NCBI GenBank assembly: GCA_017506865.1
Contig: JAFCMP010000112.1
Coordinates: 248,001-312,000, forward strand
Source: Tribonema minus
Taxonomy: Eukaryota > Sar > Xanthophyceae > Tribonematales > Tribonemataceae
Reading direction: 5' to 3'
DNA length: 64,000 nucleotides
Position numbers and translations under genes: made by a program
Notes under the pieces: generated by a model
The model's input: only the letters and a program-made list of their open reading frames with translations
Databases searched by the model: none
Told to the model about the DNA's origin: nothing
Shown: positions 33,011-43,600 of the stretch, in pieces
How the letters are laid out: each line of letters begins with the position of its first letter
Numbering within the stretch: position 1 is the first letter of the stretch

Positions 33011-35485
33011 ATGTCCAAAAACTCCGGCCTCACCTCTGTGGTCAACGACTCCGCTCGCGGCCAAGTGCTCAGGTCCGCAGCGGCTGCTGCTGAAGACACC
33101 ATTAAGAAAAGCAACCGGTTCAGCCCCTGCTCTGTCAACGAGCTGACGTCCTGGGTTCCAAGGGGGGCCACCTACACCTACAATGACCAAGACAAGCGTC
33201 ACAAAGGCATGGTCAAGGAGGCATATGTGTGCCATATCATAAAAGAGGCGGTGGCTGCGGACACATCACCTCCGACACTTGCTGAGCGCAGCGACCTGTT
33301 CACAAGTCTAGGTGAGGATGTTAAGGATATGTGGACCACTCGTCTGGCCACCTTGCATGCAGCTATGGCATATGCACTGTGGACGATGCTTGTGCCATAC
33401 TATGTGGCAGAGAGATCGAAACTTGGCACCAGATCGCACCATTGGCGCCCGCTTGAACCCGATGCGGCGTTACGCACAGAACGCATGCAGGCATACACGG
33501 TGCTCAAAGCAGCTGTCGCATCTGAGTACGTGAAGAGAGCACCTGCACACACCCTCCTCCTCGATCACTATGACTGTAACCTCACGCCGGATGATGAGAG
33601 GCTCCGTTACTTTCTTGACCGCGATTTCTCAGTTGAGGGGGACTCCGCCGAGGCAGGTGGCACATCTACGCAATCCATCCGCGGTGTGGCCAGCACCTTT
33701 GTTAGATCGCTGTGGACGGCCTGCATAGTGCTCGGACGTGAACCCCACCCTCTCAGTGCCATACGCCCTCTCACCGCAAAGGAGTGGATGGTGCTCGTCC
33801 ATGGACACAGTGTTCCGGAGGATCTGCTGTCCGGCACCCGCATCGTCCCCCCGCTGAACTACGCGGAGCTAGCAGCCGACCCTGACACATTCAAGCCATG
33901 CAAGGAGTACACATTCCTCTGTTCCATAACAGAAGAAGCTTTCTTCTTCGATATATTCATTTCCAAAGCATTCTTCTTGATGCGAGCGCGCCGGGTTGCA
34001 GAGGAGTGCACTACGGAGGGGGTGAACAGAGATGAGCTTCTCAGGCAAGTGTTTGAGGCGACGAGCGACAGCACGACGGCTGGTTATAACAACAACCTAG
34101 CCTCAGTGTTTGGCGCCATCGAGCGGAGTGGAGCTGAGCGATATAGGCCAGATGCGATGGACATAGCGGCTATACGGGCCTACATGCCTTCTGCAGACCT
34201 GGCGTGGCTGGACACATCGGGGCAAGCGCTGACATACTCAGTGAAAAAGTTCATTGACGCTTTCAGAGATACGTTTCTCACCACGCGGAGGCGGCTGAGG
34301 GCGGACGTCACTGTCAGCCGCGCACTGGACAGGGGAGGCCTAAAATCGAAGAAGGCCGCAGGTCGCCTCCCTGACGCCGAAGACGACGGCCTTCGCGACA
34401 TGATGCGGGCCCTCCGCAAGCAGATATGGAGCCGTGTGTGGACGTCAGTCATCGCCCCCTGGCTGCGCGCCCACGCTCTACCTCAGGATCTCCAGTCCTT
34501 CATGAACACCTACGCGACAGCAGCAGAGGAGGGGAATATCATCAAATTTGCAGACAGCAAGGGGTTCACCAGGTACGACGCGGAGAGAGTGCAGCTCCTG
34601 CTGATGCTTCACTTGTCATGCCTCAGATCGCAGGTGTGGCGCGACTCTGTCATTGAGGAATATGAACTCAGCAAGCGCGACGGCAAGGTGTTCTACACGC
34701 TTCATGTGACGCGAGCTTTCAAGACGGCTTCATGCCAGGACGACGGGATCCCACAGCTCGCAAAGTGGGACTTGTCGGAGACGGAGAGCGCATTGGTGCA
34801 CTGCGTTCTGCTGTTGTGCAGGCCGATGCTCGCAACAGGCGCCAAGAGCACTGCCCGCATGTTTCTCGATGCTGCCGGAGCTCCCGTGACACAGCGCTGG
34901 ATCGAAACCAAGGTGGCAGAGGTCGGAAAGGAGTGGCTCGGGGTGCCAAGGCTTGGTCCGCACTCACTCAGGACGATGTGGGTGTCTTGGATGGTGAACA
35001 GCGGTCTCACCACAGAGGACGACTTCAACAGCCTGGCTGCCTACGTCCAAGTGTCTCGCTGCACAATGTTGGAGACTTATGTGACTCCCAGTCACAACGG
35101 CCCTGCGCAGCGCGTCGGGCAGCTGATGAGGGATGGAGGGCTCAACTCTCACGTGCCTCCGCCTACAGCACCTGCAAAGGGTGCGGACGATCGCTCTGAG
35201 CAGGATGAGGAGTGCGATACCTCCACCGCAGACACGGCGTCCACAGCCGCTGCGTCCGACACGACAGAGGAGCAGATCGACGGAGGGGGTGGGGGACCAA
35301 ACCATACGGCAAGGCTCTGCGCACGAAACGCAATGCATACATTGACAACATCACGCTTGCGGTCGGGGCGTACGGTGGCGACGCAAAGACAGCATTTGAT
35401 GCCTTGGTCACAAAGCGCAAGCATGGCCAGCTGGGCGCCCAGGAGCAGTGGTTCAGGGAGGACGTCACTTTCTTCAGAGACCTAG
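33011..35485 (+). CDS. Tyrosine recombinase of a mobile element
   Basis: The start is ATG 33011 (MSKNSGLTSVV), preceded by low-complexity sequence. The protein is 824 residues, longer than phage integrases. The C-terminal third carries the YR signature: Arg539 in LMLHLSCLRSQVWRD, Lys571 in the beta-hairpin VTRAFKT, H651-S-L-R654 in GPHSLRTMW, and the nucleophile Tyr690 in MLETYVTPS. It should cut and rejoin DNA through a 3'-phosphotyrosine. The first 500 residues are unassigned; a KGMVKEAYVCHIIKEAV helix may bind DNA. After about residue 755 the frame turns repetitive. From a G-run at about 35284-35297 another frame reads GTKPYGKALRTKRNAYIDNI and DVTFFRDLDLPAFKKMCTK to a stop at 35520, probably the original C-terminus, so one small indel is likely. 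Convergent with the Cys/His-rich gene. Confidence 0.85.
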   Translation: MSKNSGLTSVVNDSARGQVLRSAAAAAEDTIKKSNRFSPCSVNELTSWVPRGATYTYNDQDKRHKGMVKEAYVCHIIKEAVAADTSPPTLAERSDLFTSLGEDVKDMWTTRLATLHAAMAYALWTMLVPYYVAERSKLGTRSHHWRPLEPDAALRTERMQAYTVLKAAVASEYVKRAPAHTLLLDHYDCNLTPDDERLRYFLDRDFSVEGDSAEAGGTSTQSIRGVASTFVRSLWTACIVLGREPHPLSAIRPLTAKEWMVLVHGHSVPEDLLSGTRIVPPLNYAELAADPDTFKPCKEYTFLCSITEEAFFFDIFISKAFFLMRARRVAEECTTEGVNRDELLRQVFEATSDSTTAGYNNNLASVFGAIERSGAERYRPDAMDIAAIRAYMPSADLAWLDTSGQALTYSVKKFIDAFRDTFLTTRRRLRADVTVSRALDRGGLKSKKAAGRLPDAEDDGLRDMMRALRKQIWSRVWTSVIAPWLRAHALPQDLQSFMNTYATAAEEGNIIKFADSKGFTRYDAERVQLLLMLHLSCLRSQVWRDSVIEEYELSKRDGKVFYTLHVTRAFKTASCQDDGIPQLAKWDLSETESALVHCVLLLCRPMLATGAKSTARMFLDAAGAPVTQRWIETKVAEVGKEWLGVPRLGPHSLRTMWVSWMVNSGLTTEDDFNSLAAYVQVSRCTMLETYVTPSHNGPAQRVGQLMRDGGLNSHVPPPTAPAKGADDRSEQDEECDTSTADTASTAAASDTTEEQIDGGGGGPNHTARLCARNAMHTLTTSRLRSGRTVATQRQHLMPWSQSASMASWAPRSSGSGRTSLSSET

Positions 35486-35520
35486 ACCTCCCTGCGTTCA
35501 AGAAGATGTGCACAAAGTGA

Positions 35521-35781
35521 AAGTGCCCTACTAAATGTCAACTTTCTGTTCTACGTTTCTAGTCTCTCACTCTATTCTTGTCTTGTTGTTGATTGTAAGG
35601 CTGGCATGCTGCATACACGTTTGACAATTGCATGTTGTTAACCCCTTTAGCATCAGCAGCAATCACCATGCGGCTGCCGCATCAAAGTTGACAGCACAAA
35701 AGCCGCCCTGCAGCAGTAGTAGATAACAAAGCAGCTCGACTGTAAATGGTGCGTGAAATTACGGTGGCATGTAATTTTTAA
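35521..35781. other. Convergent 3' regions; TGTAA signal at 35595
   Basis: This is the space between the ends of the recombinase gene and the minus-strand Cys/His-rich gene. TGTAA at 35595-35599, about 75 bp after the stop at 35520, matches the poly(A) signal typical of green algae. Nothing else was recognised. Confidence 0.45.
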
Positions 35782-36363
35782 TCAGAATGGTGTGTACCGT
35801 GCACGTTTGCGGCATAGCAGTGTCATGCTTGGTACATTATGATCCTTGTGGCGAGCACAGGTCAGGAAAAATCTACAAAACTTGAAGCTCCAGTTTGTGC
35901 GCCCTCCGCAATGTGCGACAATGCACTTTCGATCACATGGCTTGCATCGAGAATCTGGTGGGACAAGCTCTCCTTGTGCCAGCCAGGTTTCACCAGCACA
36001 ACCTTGCGAGCCTTTGCGTGGGCAGGACACACTGGCATAATGTTTTGGACATGCCTTGCTGCCCTGAGAATATGTCTCATGACACACCTTGCACTCTCTG
36101 CATGCTGCACACTTGACGTGACTGTGCGGAACATGCTCATCAGCGGTAAACCACACAATTTCGCCACACCGTGGCTGTGAACATATTGCTGAAGTGAAAT
36201 GGTCTGCGCAGCCGTATTCATCTTGGCTCCAAACAAATCCACACTCTACACACAATCGGCACATGTCACAAGTATCTGTCTTGCACACCCGTTCACCCCG
36301 CCTAAGCCAGAAAGTTTCGCCACAATTGTCAAGTAGGACAATGAACCTCTTTAAAGTGTTCAT
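35782..36363 (-). CDS. Cys/His module protein, C-terminal part
   Basis: The frame has an ATG at 36363 and is 193 residues. It holds about three copies of a zinc-binding-type module: CGE(T/I)xW, 12-16 variable residues, then CxxCRxCxxC, about seven residues, CxxH. Examples are CDMCRLCVECGFVWSQDEYG then CADHF, and CAACRECKVCHETYSQGSKA then CPKHY. The last module is degraded (CKPCDRKCIVAHCGG). A fourth partial module (CPVCGVIPGYQRRKCDEHF) ends the overlapping frame just upstream, so this is the continuation of that gene. The spacing matches no family I can name. It sits inside the YR element, convergent with the recombinase, so it may be an accessory DNA- or RNA-binding protein of the element. 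Confidence 0.55.
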   Translation of the reverse strand: MNTLKRFIVLLDNCGETFWLRRGERVCKTDTCDMCRLCVECGFVWSQDEYGCADHFTSAICSQPRCGEIVWFTADEHVPHSHVKCAACRECKVCHETYSQGSKACPKHYASVSCPRKGSQGCAGETWLAQGELVPPDSRCKPCDRKCIVAHCGGRTNWSFKFCRFFLTCARHKDHNVPSMTLLCRKRARYTPF

Positions 36364-37180
36364 CGCACTTGCGCCTCTGATATCCTGGAATTACACCACA
36401 CACTGGGCATGGCGGCTTTTGCATTTGACATCTCTGTGTCTGAGCGAGTCGCAGTGAAGCAAGTAGATCACTGTTTCCCACTTCCACTTCCTCATCTTCG
36501 CCTGCCCCATCCGCACCTATGCCTGCCCCGTCCGCACCTTTGCCTGCCCTGTCCGCACCTTTGTCTGCCCTGTCCGAACCTTTGCCTGCCCCGTCCGCAC
36601 CTTTGCCTGCCCTGTCCGCACCTTTGCCTGCCCCGATATGTTTGATGCAGTCTTTAACAATCGGCCCTATTGTTTGCCCAGTTGTGCCGTGTATCATCAC
36701 GTATACTACTGTAATTGGTTGAGAACACTGGCACCTGAGCTGCTGAGAACTTGTGTTGTCATCTGCAATTGCAACCGTCTTCCACTCAAGCCGTGCATCA
36801 CTCCATCTGGGGGCATTCGAGAACGCTGTGACAATACTTCGGCAGGCGCATATGCTTATACTTTGCAGGTACGTCGTAACCGTCGCTTTTCGAAGTGTTG
36901 TCACTTTCATCTGGTGACATCCACACAAGGCGACCGTCATGCATGTCATGCCCTGCGTACACGAGTTCAAGCCTTGTCAAATCTGACAGTTTCCTACCCG
37001 ATGCAGCCCTCCTCTGCATCAATTCACTGTATGCCAGCTCCAGCTCTTGTGAATGCCAGCAGACTTGCTCCGCCTTACTGCACGACTTGAATTGTGCAAG
37101 CAGTCAGGAATTGTTGCGGCCCCACAGTTCAGTGGAGCTCTGTGTGTAATACTTGCTGATCATGTGCAGAATGACCGACC
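36329..37180 (-). pseudogene. Upstream part of the Cys/His module gene, several frame changes
   Basis: The minus strand reads MFRSVILHMISKYYTQSSTE at about 37180, then CSKAEQVCWHSQELELAYSE and LSDLTRLELVYAGHDMHDGR to about 36875, and in another frame FSNAPRWSDARLEWKTVAIA, VVYVMIHGTTGQTIGPIVKD. A GAGKGAD-type seven-residue repeat follows, encoded by the 21-bp repeat, ending in CPVCGVIPGYQRRKCDEHF. The frame changes about three times. Short introns could explain some (a TTGTCACAG acceptor is near 36831), but at least one change looks like plain decay. I read it as one degraded gene of the element, possibly with intact relatives elsewhere. Confidence 0.45.
36497..36640 (-). repeat. 21-bp tandem repeat in coding sequence
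   Basis: About seven units of CCTGCCC(C/T)GTCCGCACCTT, read on the minus strand as (G/D)AGKGAD-type heptapeptides. The unit length is a multiple of three, so unit number can change without breaking the frame. Confidence 0.9.
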
Positions 37181-37189
37181 TGAACATAA

Positions 37190-37636
37190 TGCAAGCACGC
37201 AACTTGCCTTTTACGACTATATCAACTAGCCCCAGATCTTGCGCTGCCTGCCTATACCATACCTGCCACCTACCATCAGTAGGTCAAGGTGTCAGTTCAA
37301 CAGAAAATGGAGTCACATGCAGGTCTTCATAGCTGGTGTTTGCATATATACGTGGCGTTGTTGGCAGAGTGTACACGTCGTCGTTTACCACAGTGCTCAT
37401 CGTGGTGTGTGGGGTCAACACACTCAATAGGCGCCATATCTACATGCAGCACTCCACCACTTCACCTGTCAGTGGTCACAGAGAATAATCATTGTCTGCA
37501 TAACACAAATCAGGTGTTGCAAGCAAGTTATCAAACATATATGTAGAATGTACATCAAGGAGCGGGTGCAAAGCCAGCAGCAGCAGAGGTGCTCTGCACG
37601 CACAAAGTTCAGCAGCTCAAAATCCTAACCCTAACC
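37190..37636. other. No gene seen; inner edge of right satellite
   Basis: No supported frame. The stretch ends at CCTAACCCTAACC (37624-37636), after which the first, diverged satellite unit begins. Confidence 0.4.
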
Positions 37637-40600
37637 AGACTCAGGAACTTCAAGTTTGTGCTGTAAGGCTGTATGGCGAGCACTCATGTAGGGACAGTTT
37701 GAACCTCTCTCAGCCTGACCTCACCTACACTTGCGACGCTGGACCACAATCATTTGCACTTTGCGAATTTCTTGCGAGTGTCGTACCGACCCCATTAAGG
37801 GTCAGCCTCTGAAAAACACATTTCTCGACAGGACCAGACTCAGGATCTTCAAGAATAAAGTTGACATGTGTTGAGCTCTCACCATCTTGGCGGACTGATG
37901 TTCTGTTGACATTCAAGCAAGAGCTGTGCGCCATTCCATGTCCAAGTATGTTGGCGACTTGCACATGCCCATTGCTCCACGGCCACTGCTGTATCACAAG
38001 TTGCCTGCATGTGTGTCACAGATTGCCTGCATGCTGTCAGGGGATGAGTTACTGAAACAAATCAACAACGCCAATCAAATATGTTGGTGAGTTGTGCATG
38101 CCCGTTGCTCCACGGCCACTGCTGTGTCACAGATTGCCTGCATGCTGTCAGGGGATGAGTTACTGAAACGAATCAACAACGCCAATCAAACATGTTGGTG
38201 AGTTGTACGTACATGACCGTTGCTCCGCGGAAACTTGCCTGCATGCCTGGGCGTGCCTCAAGAACTTGCATGTCTAGCATAATTCCAACTGTAGGCAGTA
38301 AGTTCAACTCTGCGCTGTAAGGCTGAGTAGGGTGACTGCTAATGCTGGCGATGTTTGAACCTCTCTTAGCCTGACCTCTCCTACACTCACGATCTTGAGC
38401 CATAATTATTTGCACTTATACAATCCTTTTTCGACAGGCCCAGCCTCAGGAATGTTGAGCTCAAACAAAAGTTCAACTGTAGGCGGTAAGGCTTAGTATG
38501 GCGAGCACTCATGTAGGGACAGTTTGAACCTCTCTTCGCCTGATCTCACCTACACTTTTGATGCTGGACCACAATTATTTGCAGTTTACGAAAACCTGGC
38601 GAGCGTCGTACCGACCCCATTTAGGGTCAGCCTCTGAAAAATACTTTTTTCGACAGGCCCAGCCACAGGAACGTCAACTTTCAGCATAAGTTCAACTCTG
38701 CGCTGTAACGCTGAGTAGGGTGACTGCTAATGCTGGCGATGTTTGAACCTCTCTTAGCCTGACCTCTCCTACACTCCCTGACCTCTCCTACACTCACGAT
38801 CTTGAGCCATAATTATTTGCACTTATACAATCCTTTTTCGACAGGCCCAGCCTCAGGAATGTTGAGCTCAAACAAAAGTTCAACTGTAGGCCTTAAGGCT
38901 TAGTATGGCGAGCACTCATGTAGGGACAGTTTGAACCTGTCTTCGCCTGATCTCACCTACACTTTTGATGCTGGACCATAATTATTTGCAGTTTACGAAA
39001 ACCTGGCGAGCGTCGTACCGACCCCATTTAGGGTCAGCCTCTGAAAAATACTTTTTTCGACAGGCCCAGCCACAGGAACGTCAACTTTCAGCATAAGTTC
39101 AACTCTGCGCTGTAACGCTGAGTAGGGTGACTGCTAATGCTGGCGATGTTTGAACCTCTCTTAGCCTGACCTCTCCTACACTCCCTGACCTCTCCTACAC
39201 TCACGATCTTGAGCCATAATTATTTGCACTTATACAATCCTTTTTCGACAGGCCCAGCCTCAGGAATGTTGAGCTCAAACAAAAGTTCAACTGTAGGCCT
39301 TAAGGCTTAGTATGGCGAGCACTCATGTAGGGACAGTTTGAACCTGTCTTCGCCTGATCTCACCTACACTTTTGATGCTGGACCATAATTATTTGCAGTT
39401 TACGAAAACCTGGCGAGCGTCGTACCGACCCCATTTAGGGTCAGCCTCTGAAAAATACTTTTTTCGACAGGCCCAGCCACAGGAACGTCAACTTTCAGCA
39501 TAAGTTCAACTCTGCGCTGTAACGCTGAGTAGGGTGACTGCTAATGCTGGCGATGTTTGAACCTCTCTTAGCCTGACCTCTCCTACACTCCCTGACCTCT
39601 CCTACACTCACGATCTTGAGCCATAATTATTTGCACTTATACAATCCTTTTTCGACAGGCCCAGCCTCAGGAATGTTGAGGTCAAACAAAAGTTCAACTG
39701 TAGGCCTTAAGGCTTAGTATGGCGAGCACTCATGTAGGGACAGTTTGAACCTCTCTTCGCCTGATCTCACCTACACTTTTGATGCTGGACCATAATTATT
39801 TGCAGTTTACGAAAACCTGGCGAGCGTCATACCGACCCCATTTAGGGTCAGCCTCTGAAAAATACTTTTTTCGACAGGCCCAGCCACAGGAACGTCAACT
39901 TTCAGCATAAGTTCAACTCTGCGCTGTAAGGCTGAGTAGGGTGACTGCTAATGCTGGCGATGTTTGAACCTCTCTGAGCCTGACCTCTCCTACACTCACG
40001 ATCTTGAGCCATAATTATTTGCACTTATACAATCCTTTTTCGACAGGCCCAGCCTCAGGAATGTTGAGCTCAGACAAAAGTTCAACTGTAGGCGGTAAGG
40101 CTTAGTATGGCGAGCACTCATGTAGGGACAGTTTGAACCTCTCTTCGCCTGATCTCACCTACACTTTTGATGCTGGACCATAATTATTTGCAGTTTACGA
40201 AAACCTGGCGAGCGTCGTACCGACCCCATTTAGGGTCAGCCTCTGAAAAATACTTTTTTCGACAGGCCCAGCCACAGGAACGTCAACTTTCAGCATAAGT
40301 TCAACTCTGCGCTGTAACGCTGAGTAGGGTGACTGCTAATGCTGGCGATGTTTGAACCTCTCTTAGCCTGACCTCTCCTACACTCCCTGACCTCTCCTAC
40401 ACTCACGATCTTGAGCCATAATTATTTGCACTTATACAAACCTTTTTCGACAGGCCCAGCCTCAGGAATGTTGAGCTCAAACAAAAGTTCAACTGTAGGC
40501 GGTAAGGCTTAGTATGGCGAGCACTCATGTAGGGACAGTTTGAACCTGTCTTCGCCTGATCTCACCTACACTTTTGATGCTGGACCATAATTATTTGCAG

Positions 40601-43600
40601 TTTACGAAAACCTGGCGAGCGTCGTACCGACCCCATTTAGGGTCAGCCTCTGAAAAATACTTTTTTCGACAGGCCCAGCCACAGGAACGTCAACTTTCAG
40701 CATAAGTTCAACTCTGCGCTGTAACGCTGAGTAGGGTGACTGCTAATGCTGGCGATGTTTGAACCTCTCTTAGCCTGACCTCTCCTACACTCCCTGACCT
40801 CTCCTACACTCACGATCTTGAGCCATAATTATTTGCACTTATACAAACCTTTTTCGACAGGCCCAGCCTCAGGAATGTTGAGCTCAAACAAAAGTTCAAC
40901 TGTAGGCGGTAAGGCTTAGTATGGCGAGCACTCATGTAGGGACAGTTTGAACCTCTCTTCGCCTGATCTCACCTACACTGTTGATGCTGGACCATAATTA
41001 TTTGCAGTTTACGAAAACCTGGCGAGCGTCGTACCGACCCCATTTAGGGTCAGCCTCTGAAAAATACTTTTTTCGACAGGCCCAGCCACAGGAACGTCAA
41101 CTTTCAGCATAAGTTCAACTCTGCGCTGTAACGCTGAGTAGGGTGACTGCTAATGCTGGCGATGTTTGAACCTCTCTTAGCCTGACCTCTCCTACACTCC
41201 CTGACCTCTCCTACACTCACGATCTTGAGCCATAATTATTTGCACTTATACAATCCTTTTTCGACAGGCCCAGCCTCAGGAATGTTGAGCTCAAACAAAA
41301 GTTCAACTGTAGGCCTTAAGGCTTAGTATGGCGAGCACTCATGTAGGGACAGTTTGAACCTGTCTTCGCCTGATCTCACCTACACTTTTGATGCTGGACC
41401 ATAATTATTTGCAGTTTACGAAAACCTGGCGAGCGTCGTACCGACCCCATTTAGGGTCAGCCTCTGAAAAATACTTTTTTCGACAGGCCCAGCCACAGGA
41501 ACGTCAACTTTCAGCATAAGTTCAACTCTGCGCTGTAAGGCTGAGTAGGGTGACTGCTAATGCTGGCGATGTTTGAACCTCTCTGAGCCTGACCTCTCCT
41601 ACACTCACGATCTTGAGCCATAATTATTTGCACTTATACAATCCTTTTTCGACAGGCCCAGCCTCAGGAATGTTGAGCTCAGACAAAAGTTCAACTGTAG
41701 GCGGTAAGGCTTAGTATGGCGAGCACTCATGTAGGGACAGTTTGAACCTCTCTTCGCCTGATCTCACCTACACTTTTGATGCTGGACCATAATTATTTGC
41801 AGTTTACGAAAACCTGGCGAGCGTCGTACCGACCCCATTTAGGGTCAGCCTCTGAAAAATACTTTTTTCGACAGGCCCAGCCACAGGAACGTCAACTTTC
41901 AGCATAAGTTCAACTCTGCGCTGTAACGCTGAGTAGGGTGACTGCTAATGCTGGCGATGTTTGAACCTCTCTGAGCCTGACCTCTCCTACACTCACGATC
42001 TTTAGCCATAATTATTTGCACTTATACAATCCTTTTTCGACAGGCCCAGCCTCAGGAATGTTGAGGTCAAACAAAAGTTCAACTGTAGGCGGTAAGGCTT
42101 AGTATGGCGAGCACTCATGTAGGGACAGTTTGAACCTGTCTTCGCCTGATCTCACCTACACTTTTGATGCTGGACCATAATTATTTGCAGTTTACGAAAA
42201 CCTGGCGAGCGTCGTACCGACCCCATTTAGGGTCAGCCTCTGAAAAATACTTTTTTCGACAGGCCCAGCCACAGGAACGTCAACTTTCAGCATAAGTTCA
42301 ACTCTGCGCTGTAACGCTGAGTAGGGTGACTGCTAATGCTGGCGATGTTTGAACCTCTCTTAGCCTGACCTCTCCTACACTCCCTGACCTCTCCTACACT
42401 CACGATCTTGAGCCATAATTATTTGCACTTATACAATCCTTTTTCGACAGGCCCAGCCTCAGGAATGTTGAGCTCAAACAAAAGTTCAACTGTAGGCCTT
42501 AAGGCTTAGTATGGCGAGCACTCATGTAGGGACAGTTTGAACCTGTCTTCGCCTGATCTCACCTACACTTTTGATGCTGGACCATAATTATTTGCAGTTT
42601 ACGAAAACCTGGCGAGCGTCGTACCGACCCCATTTAGGGTCAGCCTCTGAAAATACTTTTTTCGACAGGCCCAGCCACAGGAACGTCAACTTTCAGCATA
42701 AGTTCAACTCTGCGCTGTAAGGCTGAGTAGGGTGACTGCTAATGCTGGCGATGTTTGAACCTCTCTGAGCCTGACCTCTCCTACACTCACGATCTTGAGC
42801 CATAATTATTTGCACTTATACAATCCTTTTTCGACAGGCCCAGCCTCAGGAATGTTGAGCTCAGACAAAAGTTCAACTGTAGGCGGTAAGGCTTAGTATG
42901 GCGAGCACTCATGTAGGGACAGTTTGAACCTCTCTTCGCCTGATCTCACCTACACTTTTGATGCTGGACCATAATTATTTGCAGTTTACGAAAACCTGGC
43001 GAGCGTCGTACCGACCCCATTTAGGGTCAGCCTCTGAAAAATACTTTTTTCGACAGGCCCAGCCACAGGAACGTCAACTTTCAGCATAAGTTCAACTCTG
43101 CGCTGTAACGCTGAGTAGGGTGACTGCTAATGCTGGCGATGTTTGAACCTCTCTGAGCCTGACCTCTCCTACACTCACGATCTTTAGCCATAATTATTTG
43201 CACTTATACAATCCTTTTTCGACAGGCCCAGCCTCAGGAATGTTGAGGTCAAACAAAAGTTCAACTGTAGGCGGTAAGGCTTAGTATGGCGAGCACTCAT
43301 GTAGGGACAGTTTGAACCTGTCTTCGCCTGATCTCACCTACACTTTTGATGCTGGACCATAATTATTTGCAGTTTACGAAAACCTGGCGAGCGTCGTACC
43401 GACCCCATTTAGGGTCAGCCTCTGAAAAATACTTTTTTCGACAGGCCCAGCCACAGGAACGTCAACTTTCAGCATAAGTTCAACTCTGCGCTGTAACGCT
43501 GAGTAGGGTGACTGCTAATGCTGGCGATGTTTGAACCTCTCTTAGCCTGACCTCTCCTACACTCCCTGACCTCTCCTACACTCACGATCTTGAGCCATAA

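Noticed and set aside
34426-35028. Overlapping frames inside the recombinase gene
   Set aside because: They lie over the conserved catalytic region of the main frame and have no domain of their own.
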